NCBI GenBank assembly: GCA_016125335.1
Contig: WGLY01000010.1
Location: 1-64,000 of the forward strand
Direction of reading: 5' to 3'
Source of the DNA: Frankiales bacterium
GTDB taxonomy: Bacteria > Actinomycetota > Actinomycetes > S36-B12 > CAIYMF01
Length of the DNA stretch: 64,000 nt
Below are positions 63,105-64,000 of the stretch, piece after piece (the stretch's first letter is position 1; each line of letters begins with the position of its first letter). The translations under genes were made by a program, and so were the position numbers. A model generated the notes under the pieces. It was given only the letters and a program-made list of their open reading frames with translations, was not told the DNA's origin and made no database searches.

Positions 63105-64000
63105 GCGCGCCCACGGTGCACCGCGACGCCGGCGCGCCACCGCCCCCGGCCACGGCGCCGGCGGCCACCTCCACGCCGGCCGCTCCCACGATGCGGGCGC
63201 GCCTGCGCGCCAACCGCGGGCTGCTCGTCATCTGCGCGCTGGTGCTGGTGGTGGGGCTGCTCATCGCGCTCGCGCAGTCGCGCCAGCGCTCCGGGCTGCT
63301 CGACCCGGATGCCGTGGACCCCTCGGGTGCGCAGGCGGTCGCGACGATCCTGCGCGACCAGGGCGTCACCGTCGTCCGGGTCACCTCGGCCACGGCCGCC
63401 CGCGACGCGATCGCCTCCGCCGCGGACGCCACGCTGCTGGTGGCGCCCACCGCCCCGGTGTCGCCGCGCATGGCGCGTGCGGTCGCCGGCGCCGGGCGCC
63501 TCGTGCTGCTCTCACCGGATCCGGGGACCCTCGACGGCCTGGCCCCGTGGGCCTCGCTGGACTCGCCGACGGTGTCCGCTGCCGACGTCGAGCCGTACTG
63601 CTCGTGGGACGTCGCGGTCCGCGCGGGAAGCCTCCCCGGCGGCACCGACGTCGCGGTGCAGTACTCCACGACGCGCACCGACGTCGCCCGCTGCTGGGAC
63701 TCCACCGTGCTCGACGCGCCCGCGGCGGGCAGCGGGCCCGCCACGACCGTGGTGGGGCGCGCCTCGGCCCTCACCAACGCCCGGCTCGCCGACGGCGGGA
63801 ACGCGGCGTTCGCGCTCGGGGCGCTCGGCCGCTCGCCCACCCTGGTGTGGTGGCTGCCGTCGGCCAACGACCCCCTGCAGCAGCCGGACACCGGGGAGGC
63901 GCCGAGCATCGCCGACCTCGTGCCGTCGTGGGTGCCGTGGGCCCTCGTGCAGTTCGCGCTCGCCGTGCTCGTGGTGGTGTGGTGGCGGGGACGGCGCCTC
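63101..64000 (+). CDS. DUF4350 domain membrane protein (3' end outside window)
   Basis: The visible 300 codons start at ATG 63101, overlapping the DUF4129 stop. A Pro/Ala N-terminus and TM helix (GLLVICALVLVVGLLIALAQ) precede a DUF4350 extracellular domain: VDPSGAQAVATILRDQGVTV, then ATLLVAPTAPVSP and RLVLLSPDPGT. A second TM helix (WVPWALVQFALAVLVVVWW) comes at the window end. The family's usual C-terminal cytoplasmic tail is missing here only because the sequence stops. A MoxR ATPase and DUF58 gene would be expected next. Confidence 0.88.
   Translation, partial: MSAPTVHRDAGAPPPPATAPAATSTPAAPTMRARLRANRGLLVICALVLVVGLLIALAQSRQRSGLLDPDAVDPSGAQAVATILRDQGVTVVRVTSATAARDAIASAADATLLVAPTAPVSPRMARAVAGAGRLVLLSPDPGTLDGLAPWASLDSPTVSAADVEPYCSWDVAVRAGSLPGGTDVAVQYSTTRTDVARCWDSTVLDAPAAGSGPATTVVGRASALTNARLADGGNAAFALGALGRSPTLVWWLPSANDPLQQPDTGEAPSIADLVPSWVPWALVQFALAVLVVVWWRGRRL

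Overview
The window is a piece of a very GC-rich actinobacterial chromosome. Evidence: mtrA-mtrB-lpqB, an Rv3235-family gene next to secA, ftsE-ftsX beside smpB, the giant 180-kDa-type NAD-glutamate dehydrogenase, many GTG starts, and 4-nt GTGA/ATGA gene overlaps. The genus cannot be fixed from the sequence alone.

Layout. (1) 1-4355 is the end of an integrated mobile element. It holds a truncated IS3-family element at the window edge, two coupled unknown genes, another unknown gene, an iteron-like repeat array, an excisionase-type HTH gene and a tyrosine integrase. The integrase abuts the 3' end of tmRNA (ssrA, 4355-4720, minus strand), which is the evident attachment site. (2) 4876-9129 is core flank plus a tetR / sphingosine-phosphate-lyase-like / FGGY-kinase operon with a clear palindromic operator. 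(3) 9136-15829 is the conserved division and translation-quality block: smpB, S41 protease, M23 endopeptidase, ftsX, ftsE, prfB. A four-fold 9-bp GTGAC array that resembles MtrA sites lies before the M23 gene. (4) 16072-18344 holds a secreted protein, a lipoprotein and a zinc-ribbon/DUF2510 protein. (5) 18443-23085 is a compact Tad pilus operon (tadA, tadB, tadC, small Flp-like pilin, two TadE-like and one TadG-like pseudopilins). Its CpaE- and CpaB-like partners are 16 kb away at 38618-40535. (6) 23390-33667 holds gdh, several small membrane or secreted proteins, and pruA. (7) 33724-38633 is lipid/acyl-CoA metabolism: a wax-ester/DGAT synthase, then HAD, APH-kinase and acyl-CoA dehydrogenase genes that together match the domain set of animal ACAD10. 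(8) 40616-46008 holds a small HTH regulator, unknown proteins, a P1B-type ATPase fused to a hemerythrin domain, and a CPBP-family membrane protein. (9) 46280-56352 holds a LysM protein, an Rv3235-family protein, secA, acetyltransferase-like genes, a small kinase, a YcaQ-like winged-helix protein, a LuxR-type response regulator, hpf and comF. (10) 56422-64000 holds lpqB-mtrB-mtrA and, divergently, a Gln/Pro/Gly/Tyr-repeat membrane protein, a DUF4129 protein and a DUF4350 protein cut by the window end.

How the parts may connect. tmRNA and SmpB, the two parts of trans-translation, lie 4.4 kb apart. FtsEX and its probable periplasmic/wall hydrolase are adjacent, and the hydrolase may be controlled by the MtrAB system encoded in the same window. 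The two Tad clusters together supply ATPase, platform proteins, pilin, pseudopilins, localisation ATPase and SAF protein, but no prepilin peptidase is present here. Several genes (tetR, S41 protease, lipoprotein at 17601, membrane protein at 4876, probably prfB) have a TANNNT hexamer 6-8 nt before a GTG and no Shine-Dalgarno sequence, as expected for leaderless mRNAs.
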